Shown here: positions 1 through 7,715 of the stretch, in pieces | How the letters are laid out: each line of letters starts with the position of its first letter | Position numbering within the stretch: the stretch's first letter is position 1 | DNA from: a virus | Strand: one strand, 5' to 3' | Virus record (IMG/VR): IMGVR_UViG_3300027911_000001 | Location: 64,001 to 128,000 of that record | DNA: 64,000 nt | Position numbers and translations under genes: made by a program | Notes under the pieces: model-generated | What the model saw: only the letters and a program-made list of their open reading frames with translations | The model's database searches: none | What the model was told of the DNA's origin: nothing

Positions 1-1
1 T

Positions 2-88
2 AAAGTTATGGCGGCCTCTAAGGGACACGACGGGCCTTACTCATTCAAAAAACCTCCTGGAAAAAGAGGAAAGAATAAGTGGAGATAA
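2..88 (+). CDS. C-terminal end of a truncated CDS, function unknown
   Basis: An open frame enters from the left edge and stops at TAA 86-88. The tail of about 29 residues is basic (Lys, Arg and Gly rich, ending KWR). The start lies outside the window unless the ATG at 8 is used, and that ATG has no ribosome binding site visible here. It precedes the nrdB promoter. No function can be assigned from this fragment. Confidence 0.45.
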   Translation, partial: KVMAASKGHDGPYSFKKPPGKRGKNKWR

Positions 89-93
89 ATTTC

Positions 94-122
94 TTGACAG
101 AATTCGCTCAATACTATAGTAT
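94..122 (+). promoter_or_regulatory. sigma70-like promoter of the nrdB operon
   Basis: TTGACA (94-99), a 17-bp spacer and TAGTAT (117-122). The -10 lies inside a perfect 12-bp palindrome, ATACTATAGTAT (111-122). The predicted start near 129 gives a short leader carrying GAAAGG (131-136) before the ATG at 147. Confidence 0.75.
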
Positions 123-146
123 AAAATAAAGAAAGGTTATCTCAAC

Positions 147-1109
147 ATGTCTTTGCTCACTCCTCGTTTAACCTACAAGCCATTCAATTACGAACAGGCA
201 TATAAGTATTGGGAATTGCAGCAGCAATCTCATTGGCTTCATACTGAAATAGCTATGTCCTCCGATATTAATGATTGGAAAACTAATTTAACTGAAGCCG
301 AAAAGAATGTTATTGGTAATATTCTAAAGAGTTTTGTTACGGCTGAGCTTCACATCGAAGACTATTGGAGCGTAAAAGTCAGTAGATGGTTCAAGCACCC
401 TGAAATTCAAATGATGGCCCATACATTTGCTGCATTTGAATCTATTCACGCGGTATCTTACGCCTATCTAAATGATTCTTTGGGTATTGAAGAATATGAT
501 GCGTTCTTGCATGAGCCTACCGCTAAAGCCAAAATAGATAGACTTATGGAGACTAAGGGCAAATCAAAAGAAGAAATCGCTAGATCCTTGGCTATTTTTT
601 CTGCCTTCAATGAAGGAGTTAACCTGTTTAGCTCTTTTGCTATTTTGCTTAGTTTTAGTAGATTCAATAAAATGAAGGGATTAGGACAGATTATAGCCTT
701 TTCAATTAAGGATGAGAGCTTACACAGCGAAGCCGGCTGCTGGCTATTTCGTACATTGGTGAGTGAGTTTCCTGAGATTATGACTGATGAGCTTAAAAAG
801 TCAATTTATCAAGCTGCCAGGGATACTATAGCCCTAGAAGATGCTTTTATAGATAAGGCATTCGAGTTAGGCCCAATAGAAGGATTGGACCCATCAGATT
901 TAAAGGCTTTTATCAGATATAGGGCTAATACCAAGTTAGCTGACTTAGGAATGAAAAAGAAAAACTATACGAATATAAATAAAGAGGCCCTTTTGAGAAT
1001 GGAATGGTTTGATATCTTAAGCGCAGGAGTCAGTCATGCTGATTTTTTCGCCTCTAGAGTAACAGATTACTCCAAGGGCAATATGGATTTTAGCGGGGTA
1101 TGGGAATGA
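147..1109 (+). CDS. nrdB: ribonucleotide reductase small subunit (class I beta, R2)
   Basis: Makes the radical used by NrdA to reduce ribonucleotides to deoxyribonucleotides. The 320 residues carry the di-iron ligand pattern: E67, E98-x-x-H101, E156 and E190-x-x-H193. Y105 is four residues after H101, where the radical tyrosine of class Ia enzymes lies. Length is slightly below the usual 340-380. The start at 147 is supported by GAAAGG upstream and a sigma70-like promoter. It ends in an ATGA overlap with the next gene and pairs with nrdA, so the operon supplies dNTPs for phage replication. Confidence 0.93.
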   Translation: MSLLTPRLTYKPFNYEQAYKYWELQQQSHWLHTEIAMSSDINDWKTNLTEAEKNVIGNILKSFVTAELHIEDYWSVKVSRWFKHPEIQMMAHTFAAFESIHAVSYAYLNDSLGIEEYDAFLHEPTAKAKIDRLMETKGKSKEEIARSLAIFSAFNEGVNLFSSFAILLSFSRFNKMKGLGQIIAFSIKDESLHSEAGCWLFRTLVSEFPEIMTDELKKSIYQAARDTIALEDAFIDKAFELGPIEGLDPSDLKAFIRYRANTKLADLGMKKKNYTNINKEALLRMEWFDILSAGVSHADFFASRVTDYSKGNMDFSGVWE

Positions 1110-1576
1110 AAGTTATTAAGGCTCCCAACCCTATTCCTCTTAAACCTCGTCCTCAGATCTTCTTGGCCGGAAGCATTGAGATGGGCAAAGCCGAAGACTG
1201 GCAAACTAAGTTTACGAGTGCTCTGTCGGATTTAGACGTAACTATTTTAAATCCTCGAAGAGATGATTGGGATTCTAGCTGGGAGCAGAACATTAACAAT
1301 CCTCAATTTAGAGAACAAGTTGAATGGGAATTAGATGCTCTTACTAATAGAGCAGATATTATAGCGATGTATTTTGCTCCAGAAACTATGTCCCCTATTT
1401 CCCTATTAGAGTTAGGATTATTGGCCAAGACAGGTAGAATGGCAGTTTGTTGCCCTGATGGTTTTTGGCGAAAAGGAAATGTAGACGTAGTTTGTGCTAA
1501 ATATGATATCAAAACTGCCAAAACATTAAGCGAATTGATTTGCCTTGTTAGATTTTTGGTTGAGGAAAAACAATGA
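1106..1576 (+). CDS. nucleoside 2-deoxyribosyltransferase-like protein
   Basis: About 156 residues. Motifs match the deoxyribosyltransferase-like fold: FLAGSI near the N-terminus, NPRR about residue 50, an acidic QVEWELDAL helix followed by AD, and SPISLLELGL where the catalytic Glu of the family lies. Such enzymes exchange or hydrolyse bases on deoxynucleosides, which fits its place between nrdB and nrdA. ATG 1106 overlaps the nrdB stop (ATGA); an in-frame ATG at 1100 is the alternative. Exact substrate unknown. Confidence 0.72.
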   Translation: MKVIKAPNPIPLKPRPQIFLAGSIEMGKAEDWQTKFTSALSDLDVTILNPRRDDWDSSWEQNINNPQFREQVEWELDALTNRADIIAMYFAPETMSPISLLELGLLAKTGRMAVCCPDGFWRKGNVDVVCAKYDIKTAKTLSELICLVRFLVEEKQ

Positions 1577-3276
1577 ACCTAGAACAACTTAAAAAAGACG
1601 GCGAAGCTCCTGAATGGATGACAGAAGAGAGTTTAAAGACTTTGCAGGGTGGCTATTTGCTTCCGAATGAAACCCCAAGGGAGATGTATTGGCGTGTAGC
1701 TAATGCCGCTGCAGATTATAGCAATACCCAGGAAAAGAGAAAGATGTATGGTCAGAAATATTTCGACGTTATGTGGAACAATTGGCTGTGCCCTGCATCG
1801 CCAATCGTGTCTAATCTTGGTACTGATCGCGGCTTGCCTATTAGCTGCAATTCCATTCATGTGGATGATAGCGTTGACGGTATCTTTAATAAATCCCATG
1901 AACTGGCAATGCTTTCCAAGAATGGTGCTGGCGTTGGCATCTATATGGGGGATATTCGTGGGCGTGGGGCTAGTATACGGGGTAACGGTAAGTCCGAAGG
2001 TATTATACCGTGGGCTAAAGTCTATGATACGACAACTGTTTCTGTAAGTCAGGGATCGACTCGTAGGGGCGCCTCGGCTGTTTACTTGCCTATTAGGCAC
2101 CCTGACATTGAAGAATTTCTTAATATAAGAAGACCTACAGGAGATATGAATCGCCGATGCTTGAATTTAAATCACGGAGTATGCATAGATAATGAGTGGA
2201 TGTCTGAAGCCAGGGCTGGAGACAAAGAGAAAAGGCTACTTTGGCAGGAAATTCTTAAGGCTAGGGTCGAAACCGGAGAACCTTATTTATTTTTTTCGGA
2301 TAATGTAAATCGTCAAAATCCTGAATGCTATGTTAAAAATGGATTAGAAGTAAAAACTTCAAATATTTGTACTGAGGTGATGCTATATACCGATCCAGAT
2401 CATAGTTTTGTTTGCTGCTTGTCGTCCTTAAATCTGGTCAGATGGGATGAATGGAAAGATACTGATTTACCCGAAATAACAGTTAGATTTCTAGATGCCG
2501 TTTTGCAAGAATATATTGAAAAATCTGAAGGTGTTCCAGGATTAGAGGCCTCTAGAAGATCTGCCATCAAAGGTAGAGCGATAGGAATTGGGGTGTTGGG
2601 GTGGCATACGTATTTACAACAAAATATGATTCCATTTGATAGTTTCCAAGCTATGCAGGCTAATAATTTGATTTTTAAGACAATTAGAGAAAAGTCAGAA
2701 AAAGAGACCAAAGCATTGGCCGAAGAACTAGGAGAACCGGAATGGTGCAAGGGATTCGGACGTCGCAACACTCATCTTTTGGCTGTGGCTCCTACCGTGT
2801 CTAATTCGACTATTTCAGGGGGGCATTCTGCAGGGATTGAGCCTATTGCGGCTAACATATTCTCTCAGAAGTCAGCTAAGGGAACGTTTATTAAAAAGAA
2901 CGGTACTTTAGAGAAGTTACTGGGCGAAAAACAAAAGAATACAACGGATATATGGAAGCTAATCAATGAACAAAATGGCAGTGTACAAGGTTTAGACTGT
3001 CTAACTAATGAAGAAAAGGCTGTTTTTTTAACTGCTAGAGAGATAAACCAGCATGCCATCGTCAAGCAAGCCGCTCAAAGACAGAGATGGATTGACCAGG
3101 GTCAAAGCGTGAACTTATTCTTTGCGGCTAATTCCTCACCCAAGTATATTCATGAGGTGCATATGGCTGCATGGGAAAGTGGTTTAAAATCACTATATTA
3201 TCTTAGGACCGAAGGAGTCATCAAGGGCGATATGGCTTCTAGAGGTAAAGAAGAATGTGCCGCGTGCGAGGCTTAA
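1573..3276 (+). CDS. nrdA: ribonucleotide reductase large subunit (class I alpha, R1)
   Basis: Catalytic subunit of ribonucleotide reductase. Visible residues: first redox Cys C92 in ISCNS, the N264-x-C266-x-E268 active-site triad, the second redox Cys in CCLSSLNL (281-282), the radical-path Tyr pair in SLYYLRT, and a C-terminal CAAC (562-565) that would regenerate the active-site disulfide. At 567 residues it is shorter than the bacterial enzyme (about 760) and starts close to the catalytic barrel, so the N-terminal ATP-cone seems to be absent. That would remove overall dATP inhibition. ATGA overlap with the gene before. Confidence 0.92.
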   Translation: MNLEQLKKDGEAPEWMTEESLKTLQGGYLLPNETPREMYWRVANAAADYSNTQEKRKMYGQKYFDVMWNNWLCPASPIVSNLGTDRGLPISCNSIHVDDSVDGIFNKSHELAMLSKNGAGVGIYMGDIRGRGASIRGNGKSEGIIPWAKVYDTTTVSVSQGSTRRGASAVYLPIRHPDIEEFLNIRRPTGDMNRRCLNLNHGVCIDNEWMSEARAGDKEKRLLWQEILKARVETGEPYLFFSDNVNRQNPECYVKNGLEVKTSNICTEVMLYTDPDHSFVCCLSSLNLVRWDEWKDTDLPEITVRFLDAVLQEYIEKSEGVPGLEASRRSAIKGRAIGIGVLGWHTYLQQNMIPFDSFQAMQANNLIFKTIREKSEKETKALAEELGEPEWCKGFGRRNTHLLAVAPTVSNSTISGGHSAGIEPIAANIFSQKSAKGTFIKKNGTLEKLLGEKQKNTTDIWKLINEQNGSVQGLDCLTNEEKAVFLTAREINQHAIVKQAAQRQRWIDQGQSVNLFFAANSSPKYIHEVHMAAWESGLKSLYYLRTEGVIKGDMASRGKEECAACEA

Positions 3277-3277
3277 T

Positions 3278-3448
3278 ATGACTATAAAAGTAACAAAAGA
3301 AGGGTTTGTCAACATAAAGGATCTAAAGAATCTTATTGACATATCCAAGATAGTGAGTTATTCTGTAAAAGAGGATAAGGGTAATATAAAACTTAAGTTC
3401 TATGATAAGGGAAATAAGCTGGTTAAGCCATATAAGGAAACTAAATGA
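3278..3448 (+). CDS. small basic protein, unknown
   Basis: 56 residues, Lys-rich, starting one base after the nrdA stop (TAATATG). The N-terminal MTIKVTKEGFVNI and later KLKFYDKGN look like a small beta-strand protein. It overlaps the next gene by 4 nt (ATGA). An upstream extension in frame to 3257 exists but lies inside nrdA. No family recognised. Confidence 0.6.
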   Translation: MTIKVTKEGFVNIKDLKNLIDISKIVSYSVKEDKGNIKLKFYDKGNKLVKPYKETK

Positions 3449-3846
3449 TTGTATTTCCAGAAGACAATACTGCTTGGTTTGATATCGACGATACGCTTGC
3501 CATGTGGTCTCCGACCAAAGAGCAAAAGGATCAATACGGTATAGAAGTTACCTGTCCAGCCTCTGTAATCTATGATTCCGATGGCTCTGTAATTGGTTCG
3601 TCGCCAGAATGGAAAGAAAAATTGGTTCCCCATAGAGTTCATATTGAGCAAATAAAGAAACATAAGATGAGAGGACATAAAATTATCTTATGGAGTCAAG
3701 GCGGAGCGACTTGGGCAAAAGCAGTAGCCGAAGCCTTTGGATTAGTAGATTTTGTAGATTTAGTAATTGGTAAACCAACGTGGATTTACGACGATAAGGA
3801 CCCCAGTTTTTGGATGCCCAAGCCTTATTGGTTGGAAGATAAATAA
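3445..3846 (+). CDS. HAD-like phosphatase
   Basis: 133 residues. HAD motif I is D13-I-D15-D-T-L, motif II is the strand ending LWSQGG, and a late YDDKD cluster fits motif IV. The compact cap-less form resembles HAD domains common in phages that act on nucleotide or polynucleotide phosphates. Its place behind nrdA suggests nucleotide metabolism, but the substrate cannot be told. ATGA overlap with the gene before. Confidence 0.75.
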   Translation: MIVFPEDNTAWFDIDDTLAMWSPTKEQKDQYGIEVTCPASVIYDSDGSVIGSSPEWKEKLVPHRVHIEQIKKHKMRGHKIILWSQGGATWAKAVAEAFGLVDFVDLVIGKPTWIYDDKDPSFWMPKPYWLEDK

Positions 3847-3860
3847 TAAAAGGAGAACAA

Positions 3861-4265
3861 ATGAGTAAATTTTTAATGAATAGGTTGGCAAATTCGAATA
3901 ATCATTTCCAGGGTACATACAAACGTGTGTTGGCGGTATGCAGCGCTGGCCTGTTGAGGTCTCCTACTACAGCATTCGTTTTATCCCAAGAGCCCTATAG
4001 CTATAATACTAGAGCTGCTGGCCTTGTAGAAGATTTTGCTTTGGTTCCAGTAGATCAAGTTCTTTTGACTTGGGCACAAGAGATTGTATGCATGAATGAA
4101 GACCAAAAGAAACAGTTGGAAGAAAGACTTTGCAATTTTAAATTAGGCGGCAGACCGGTCATTTCTTTGGATATTCCAGATAGCTATGCTTATAGAGATC
4201 CTGAGTTGGTTGAACTGATTAAGACTAATTATGATACTGCAAAGAAGGCGTTAGATGAAGCGTAG
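3861..4265 (+). CDS. low-molecular-weight protein tyrosine phosphatase-like
   Basis: 134 residues. The P-loop C27-SAGLL-R33-S fits the CX5R(S/T) signature of LMW phosphatases and arsenate reductases, and DIPDSYAYRDP (104-114) offers an Asp-Pro general acid. AAAGGAG lies 7 nt before the ATG. It overlaps the next ORF by 11 nt. The substrate (protein phosphotyrosine or a small molecule) is unknown. Confidence 0.72.
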   Translation: MSKFLMNRLANSNNHFQGTYKRVLAVCSAGLLRSPTTAFVLSQEPYSYNTRAAGLVEDFALVPVDQVLLTWAQEIVCMNEDQKKQLEERLCNFKLGGRPVISLDIPDSYAYRDPELVELIKTNYDTAKKALDEA

Positions 4266-4731
4266 CCAAGCAATAAAGGAAATTTGTGATTTTATTAACG
4301 ATAACGTAAAATATTATTACAAAAATGGTGCTGAATTTGAAGCCCACGAAGCAGATCTCTTATTGTCTCATTTACAAAGAATGGGAATGCAGCCTCCTGA
4401 TATTAAGGAATATGCCTCAAACGGAAATTTATGGAATGTTTCGCCTGGATGGGAACCCGAGAATGATTTAAAAATAAGAAAAGTTTATTTTCGTCCAATC
4501 GTTGTTAGCTTAGGTTTAGTAATTTTAAAGCTAGACGGGGGCTCGATACGCATGGAGCAGCATCCCCTTCACATGAGAATGATCGCGGACTCTATAGATG
4601 GACTAGACGGCTTTGAAGAAGTGGACGAGACAGAATTTTTGGATCTTTGCGAGAAGCAACTATCAGAAGAGGACTTGGGAATCTTCTACGAAGAATATAG
4701 AAAAATGATGGGTTTATATGAAAAGATCTGA
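4255..4731 (+). CDS. MKRS-family small protein, paralogue 1
   Basis: 158 residues, no known family recognised. The N-terminal third (MKRSQAI, hydrophobic helix, LLSHLQRMGMQPP) is shared with the proteins encoded at 4718 and 5194. The C-terminal part is acidic (DETEFLDLCEKQLSEEDLG). It overlaps the phosphatase gene by 11 nt and the next gene by 14 nt, so translation is probably coupled. Confidence 0.65.
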   Translation: MKRSQAIKEICDFINDNVKYYYKNGAEFEAHEADLLLSHLQRMGMQPPDIKEYASNGNLWNVSPGWEPENDLKIRKVYFRPIVVSLGLVILKLDGGSIRMEQHPLHMRMIADSIDGLDGFEEVDETEFLDLCEKQLSEEDLGIFYEEYRKMMGLYEKI

Positions 4732-4993
4732 AGTTATAGAAATTATTCAAGAAGTAATTCAAAAAGGACTGAAAGAATATGGAGCATCTAGCGGCAGGTT
4801 CCAGAGAGTCAATACTCCCGATGAAATACTGAGCGCTTTAGAAGAAGCTGGCATGTTACCTCCTTTTAATAACGAAGAATACATGAAAACTTGGCGTGAT
4901 GGCGCGTCAGGCCATAAATGGGAAAAAGAAGAAATGTCATGGCATGAATATAGGGACGCTTATAATAAAGGATATATAAAAGATGAAGATTAG
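4718..4993 (+). CDS. MKRS-family small protein, paralogue 2
   Basis: 91 residues beginning MKRSEVIEIIQEVI, then EILSALEEAGMLPPF, the same framework as the paralogues at 4255 and 5194. The C-terminus is hydrophilic and aromatic. Start overlaps the previous gene by 14 nt and the end overlaps the next by 11 nt. Function unknown. Confidence 0.65.
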   Translation: MKRSEVIEIIQEVIQKGLKEYGASSGRFQRVNTPDEILSALEEAGMLPPFNNEEYMKTWRDGASGHKWEKEEMSWHEYRDAYNKGYIKDED

Positions 4994-5192
4994 ATGCTTT
5001 GAACAGGATGGCGATAGCCCGTATTATGCTGACATTATTTACAATGGTATGAGCCTATATCCTTCTGATGGAAAAACAAAGGAAGAAGCGCTTAAGAATA
5101 TGATTAAGTTGATTTTTAAAGAATTATGCAATAACGAAAAAGTTAAGGATCGCATAGTTAATGCCACGAGAGACTGGATAGATGTGAGTTAA
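4983..5192 (+). CDS. small protein, unknown
   Basis: 69 residues: an N-terminal beta-like stretch (MKIRCFEQDGDSPYYADIIYNGMSLYPSDGK) followed by a helix (TKEEALKNMIKLIFKEL). The order beta hairpin, EAL-type helix loosely recalls HicB-like folds, but no partner toxin is next to it. Sits between MKRS paralogues 2 and 3 with an 11-nt overlap upstream. Confidence 0.6.
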   Translation: MKIRCFEQDGDSPYYADIIYNGMSLYPSDGKTKEEALKNMIKLIFKELCNNEKVKDRIVNATRDWIDVS

Positions 5193-5193
5193 T

Positions 5194-5541
5194 ATGAAAC
5201 GCTCAGATATGATATCAAAACTAGGAAAGTTTCTTAATGAAGAGTTAAAAATAGTTAGTATAAATGCGGCCCCTATTTTAGATTTTCTTGAAAAAGAGGG
5301 AATGGAGCCTCCTTCCTATAATGTAGACCATGTAAATAGCTTTGGTACATTGGTCGAGTACCCAATTCATGGTTGGGAGACCGAATATACTCAAAAAAAG
5401 ACGATTAAAATATTAGATAAGTTTCTTGATAAATATGAAGGAGCTACCGCTAAACAAATTAGAAAGGCTTGCGGAGTAACCAAAGAACAACGCGCGCAAG
5501 CCAAAGAAGCAGTTAAAGAATTATTTAAAAAGAAGAGGTAG
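5194..5541 (+). CDS. MKRS-family small protein, paralogue 3
   Basis: 115 residues. The N-terminal half (MKRSDMISKLGKFL, ILDFLEKEGMEPPSY) matches the other two MKRS proteins. The C-terminal half is different and strongly basic (KQIRKACGVTKEQRAQAKEAVKELFKKKR), perhaps nucleic-acid binding. The start lies two bases after the previous stop. Confidence 0.65.
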   Translation: MKRSDMISKLGKFLNEELKIVSINAAPILDFLEKEGMEPPSYNVDHVNSFGTLVEYPIHGWETEYTQKKTIKILDKFLDKYEGATAKQIRKACGVTKEQRAQAKEAVKELFKKKR

Positions 5542-5542
5542 T

Positions 5543-5950
5543 ATGGGCTGCGATATTACGATGCATTCTCAAGTCAAAGATCCGCAAGGCAGATGGGTTT
5601 GGTACGATAAGGATATTTACGATCAGCGCAACTACACCTTATTTGGTATATTAAGTGGTGCTAGAGATCATGACGTAGAATATATATCCAAGCTTAAAGG
5701 CTATCCAGAGGATTCCTCAGACAAGCTAAGGCCCTTTAACGGCTGGGATCCAGACGATGTAACAGAATCGGGCGTTTATATAGGTTACGCAGGCACATCT
5801 TATTTGAACCTGACCGAGATTAGGAGCTATGATTGGACAGAAATGCAGGAATCTACCTTTGTCAAAGAGGTAATACCCTATCTGGAAGCAGTTGCAGAGA
5901 AGTATGGCGGTCCAGACAACGTAAGAATTATATTCGGGTATTCGTGTTAA
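5543..5950 (+). CDS. conserved phage protein of the MGCDI type, unknown function
   Basis: 135 residues. The N-terminus MGCDITMHSQVKDPQGRWVWYD and the following YTLFGILSGARDHD resemble a widespread phage family that begins MGCDIH. AGAGG lies 7 nt before the ATG. The biochemical role of that family is unknown to me. Confidence 0.7.
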   Translation: MGCDITMHSQVKDPQGRWVWYDKDIYDQRNYTLFGILSGARDHDVEYISKLKGYPEDSSDKLRPFNGWDPDDVTESGVYIGYAGTSYLNLTEIRSYDWTEMQESTFVKEVIPYLEAVAEKYGGPDNVRIIFGYSC

Positions 5951-5960
5951 GTGAGGAAAA

Positions 5961-6125
5961 ATGACCACTTTTACTAAGCCTAGCTATAAATTTATTCAGG
6001 GAATGATAGATGGAGCCAAATTAGAGTTGAAATATACCTCATGGTATGAATTCGGAAAACGTAATCAAATTAAAGGCTTTATAATGGCCTGTGAGATCGT
6101 TTTAAATGAATTTGGATCATATTAG
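5961..6125 (+). CDS. small protein, unknown
   Basis: 54 residues from ATG 5961 to TAG 6123, with GTGAGGAAAA just before the start. The sequence (MTTFTKPSYKFIQGMIDGAKLELKY ..., ending NEFGSY) is soluble and amphipathic, with a short segment FIMACEIVL. It ends 7 nt before the -35 of the next promoter. Confidence 0.6.
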   Translation: MTTFTKPSYKFIQGMIDGAKLELKYTSWYEFGKRNQIKGFIMACEIVLNEFGSY

Positions 6126-6132
6126 ATTTTTA

Positions 6133-6161
6133 TTGACAACCTCTTACCGATAGTATATCTT
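6133..6161 (+). promoter_or_regulatory. sigma70-like promoter
   Basis: TTGACA (6133-6138), 17-bp spacer, TATCTT (6156-6161). The start is expected near 6168, which makes the leader only about 8 nt, beginning at GAGGG and reaching the ATG at 6176. The spacer contains ATAGTATA, also found at the nrdB promoter. Confidence 0.7.
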
Positions 6162-6175
6162 GTAATAGAGGGCTT

Positions 6176-6457
6176 ATGAAGATTGAACTAGAGATTTCAG
6201 AACAAAACGAAGGCACAGACGCTCCGTATTGGCTTATATTGGATCCTGTACAGAACATGAGAGCGGATTATCACGCCTTAGCCGGTCAAATAACCGGTCC
6301 TTTCTTTAGTAGAGAAGAAGCCCAACGACATTTGGACGTCAGGCGCTATGCGTTTGGCAAAAAAGCGGTCGTTTATTGCTTTTCAGGTTATCATAGCCAC
6401 CAATATAAATCTGCATTTAAAAAAGCTTCTGAGAACAAAAAGCAGGAAACTTTATGA
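6176..6457 (+). CDS. conserved phage protein, unknown
   Basis: 93 residues. GPFFSREEAQRHLDVRRYAFGKKAVVYCFSGY is typical of a small family seen next to nucleotide and small-protein genes in phages. It is first in a new transcription unit behind the promoter at 6133, with GAGGG before the ATG. 4-nt overlap with the next gene. Confidence 0.7.
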   Translation: MKIELEISEQNEGTDAPYWLILDPVQNMRADYHALAGQITGPFFSREEAQRHLDVRRYAFGKKAVVYCFSGYHSHQYKSAFKKASENKKQETL

Positions 6458-6777
6458 GCTTAGATGTAACCTTAACCAAAATTATCGAAACTGAAGTTTT
6501 TTCTGCAAATATAACGCACAATCTCCAAGATATGGCTATGGCCGCAAGGATCTATGATTGCCTATGGAATCCCGAACGAATGGGTATCAAGACGGCAAGA
6601 CAAATGACCGTTCCATTAGCGAAAGGCCTAGCATGGCTTAAGAGTGACCCGGATAGATTCAAGAAATACGACTCCCCTAATGGATGGGGTAAGTACGATA
6701 ATTTTGTACCCTGGATTGAAAAATACCTAGAGGCATGTATAGAAAATCCAGATGCAGAGGTTAGTGTTTCGAGATGA
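6454..6777 (+). CDS. conserved phage protein, unknown
   Basis: 107 residues. MSLDVTLT, EVFSANITHNLQDMA, IYDCLWNPE and the C-terminal YLEACIENPDAEVSVSR match a recurrent phage family of unknown role. Start overlaps the upstream stop by 4 nt, and its own stop overlaps the next start (ATGA at 6774). Confidence 0.72.
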   Translation: MSLDVTLTKIIETEVFSANITHNLQDMAMAARIYDCLWNPERMGIKTARQMTVPLAKGLAWLKSDPDRFKKYDSPNGWGKYDNFVPWIEKYLEACIENPDAEVSVSR

Positions 6778-6872
6778 GCATTCATAATTTTACAAAGTGC
6801 GGTGGATGCGGATATAATCATTATTGTTTAGTTCACAAGATTTGTTTTCACTGTGGATGGGAAAAGAAATGA
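6774..6872 (+). CDS. 32-residue zinc-ribbon miniprotein
   Basis: Translates to MSIHNFTKCGGCGYNHYC..., with CGGC and CFHC (C9, C12, C24, C27) spaced as a minimal zinc ribbon. ATGA overlaps at both ends (6774 with the upstream stop, 6869 with the downstream start) argue that it is a real coupled gene despite its size. Confidence 0.65.
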   Translation: MSIHNFTKCGGCGYNHYCLVHKICFHCGWEKK

Positions 6873-7066
6873 ATATAGTCAAAACAATAGTTTATTGTAA
6901 TGATTATCCAGATTTTAAATGTTGCCATTCTTGTCATTATGATTGGGACGACGGATATGATGAACCCATGGAAACGGAAATAGACGAGAACACAATGGCA
7001 AACGGATGCTGTACTTTTGGTGATTGGATTATTAATAAATTAGAGGTAAAAAATGAGAACTCTTAA
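6869..7066 (+). CDS. small Cys-rich protein, unknown
   Basis: 65 residues starting MNIVKTIVYCNDYPDFKCCHSCHYDW, with further Cys pairs later (NGCCTFGDWI). The likely start is ATG 6869, which overlaps the upstream stop (ATGA); a longer frame from 6824 would run through the zinc-ribbon gene. Probably a metal-binding small protein. Confidence 0.62.
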   Translation: MNIVKTIVYCNDYPDFKCCHSCHYDWDDGYDEPMETEIDENTMANGCCTFGDWIINKLEVKNENS

Positions 7067-7269
7067 GGAAATGGTATCAAATAATCAAAAAGTATATTTC
7101 AGTTATTATAGAGGCGCAGAGCTTTGGTATAAGACAGACTGCGGGTTTTTGTTTCCTGTGCCTATCTCTGATATTGGAGATGCTACTTTTTTTAGCTGAA
7201 GATAAGGCTATGCTTTTTATGCGCTATATTAGAAAATATTTGGATTCTATCAATAAGGAGAAAGAATGA
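7053..7269 (+). pseudogene. conserved small phage protein with a frameshift
   Basis: ATG 7053 opens MRTLKEMVSNNQKVYFSYYRGAELWYKTDC..FPVPISDIGDATF, then a T7 run (7187-7193) leads to TGA 7196. If one T is removed the frame continues LAEDKAMLFMRYIRKYLDSINKEKE and stops at TGA 7267, which overlaps the next ATG (ATGA). I recognise the joined product as a common phage family, so the gene is either broken by a homopolymer indel, recovered by slippage, or affected by a sequencing error. Confidence 0.7.
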
Positions 7270-7529
7270 AAAAGAATGTAACCAAAGTTATCCAACCCGA
7301 AGAGAAGATCCCAACCGAAATCATGGCGGAGAGCATCGTAGAAATATCCGTTGCCATGAAAAGAATTAGCAAAGGAGACCTGAATGAAAAGGCTTTGGTG
7401 ATTTTGATTGCCCATGCGACCAAACTTCCGCAGTACGAGGTGGAAAATGTTCTCCATGCCCTTGAGGATTTGGAAAAACTTTATTTGAAAAGGAGAAATA
7501 ATGAAAAAGGAGAAAGATATGCTATTTAA
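7266..7529 (+). CDS. small helical protein, unknown
   Basis: 87 residues, mostly helical (ESIVEISVAMKRI, LVILIAHATKLPQYEVENVLHALEDLEKLYLKRR). AAGGAG stands 7 nt before the ATG, and the start overlaps the stop of the frameshifted gene. No family recognised. Confidence 0.62.
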   Translation: MKKNVTKVIQPEEKIPTEIMAESIVEISVAMKRISKGDLNEKALVILIAHATKLPQYEVENVLHALEDLEKLYLKRRNNEKGERYAI

Positions 7530-7713
7530 TTTGGTTCAGTATGTAGAGAATTCGACCCCAAGACATAAGAAATTTAAAACTATTAAAGCCGCAAAGAAAT
7601 TTGTGGCCGATTTTAAGAAAAAAAATCCTACCCCGGAAGACGGCAATTGGGTGGATTTTATTATCCATAACGTTGAAGTGATCGAATATCTAGACGAATA
7701 TTACATGGAGTAA
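7501..7713 (+). CDS. small protein, unknown
   Basis: 70 residues. Two starts have good ribosome binding sites: ATG 7501 (AAAGGAG upstream) and ATG 7519 (again AAGGAG upstream), the second giving MLFNLVQYVENST. The Lys-rich middle KTIKAAKKFVADFKKKNP and the end HNVEVIEYLDEYYME suggest a small alpha/beta fold. Confidence 0.62.
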   Translation: MKKEKDMLFNLVQYVENSTPRHKKFKTIKAAKKFVADFKKKNPTPEDGNWVDFIIHNVEVIEYLDEYYME

Positions 7714-7715
7714 CT

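Noticed and set aside
464-667. minus-strand ORF within nrdB
   Set aside because: Shadow of a clear gene; no start signal or recognisable protein.
7187-7193. programmed -1 frameshift at the T7 run
   Set aside because: A -1 shift leads straight into TAG; only +1 or -2 restores the conserved frame.
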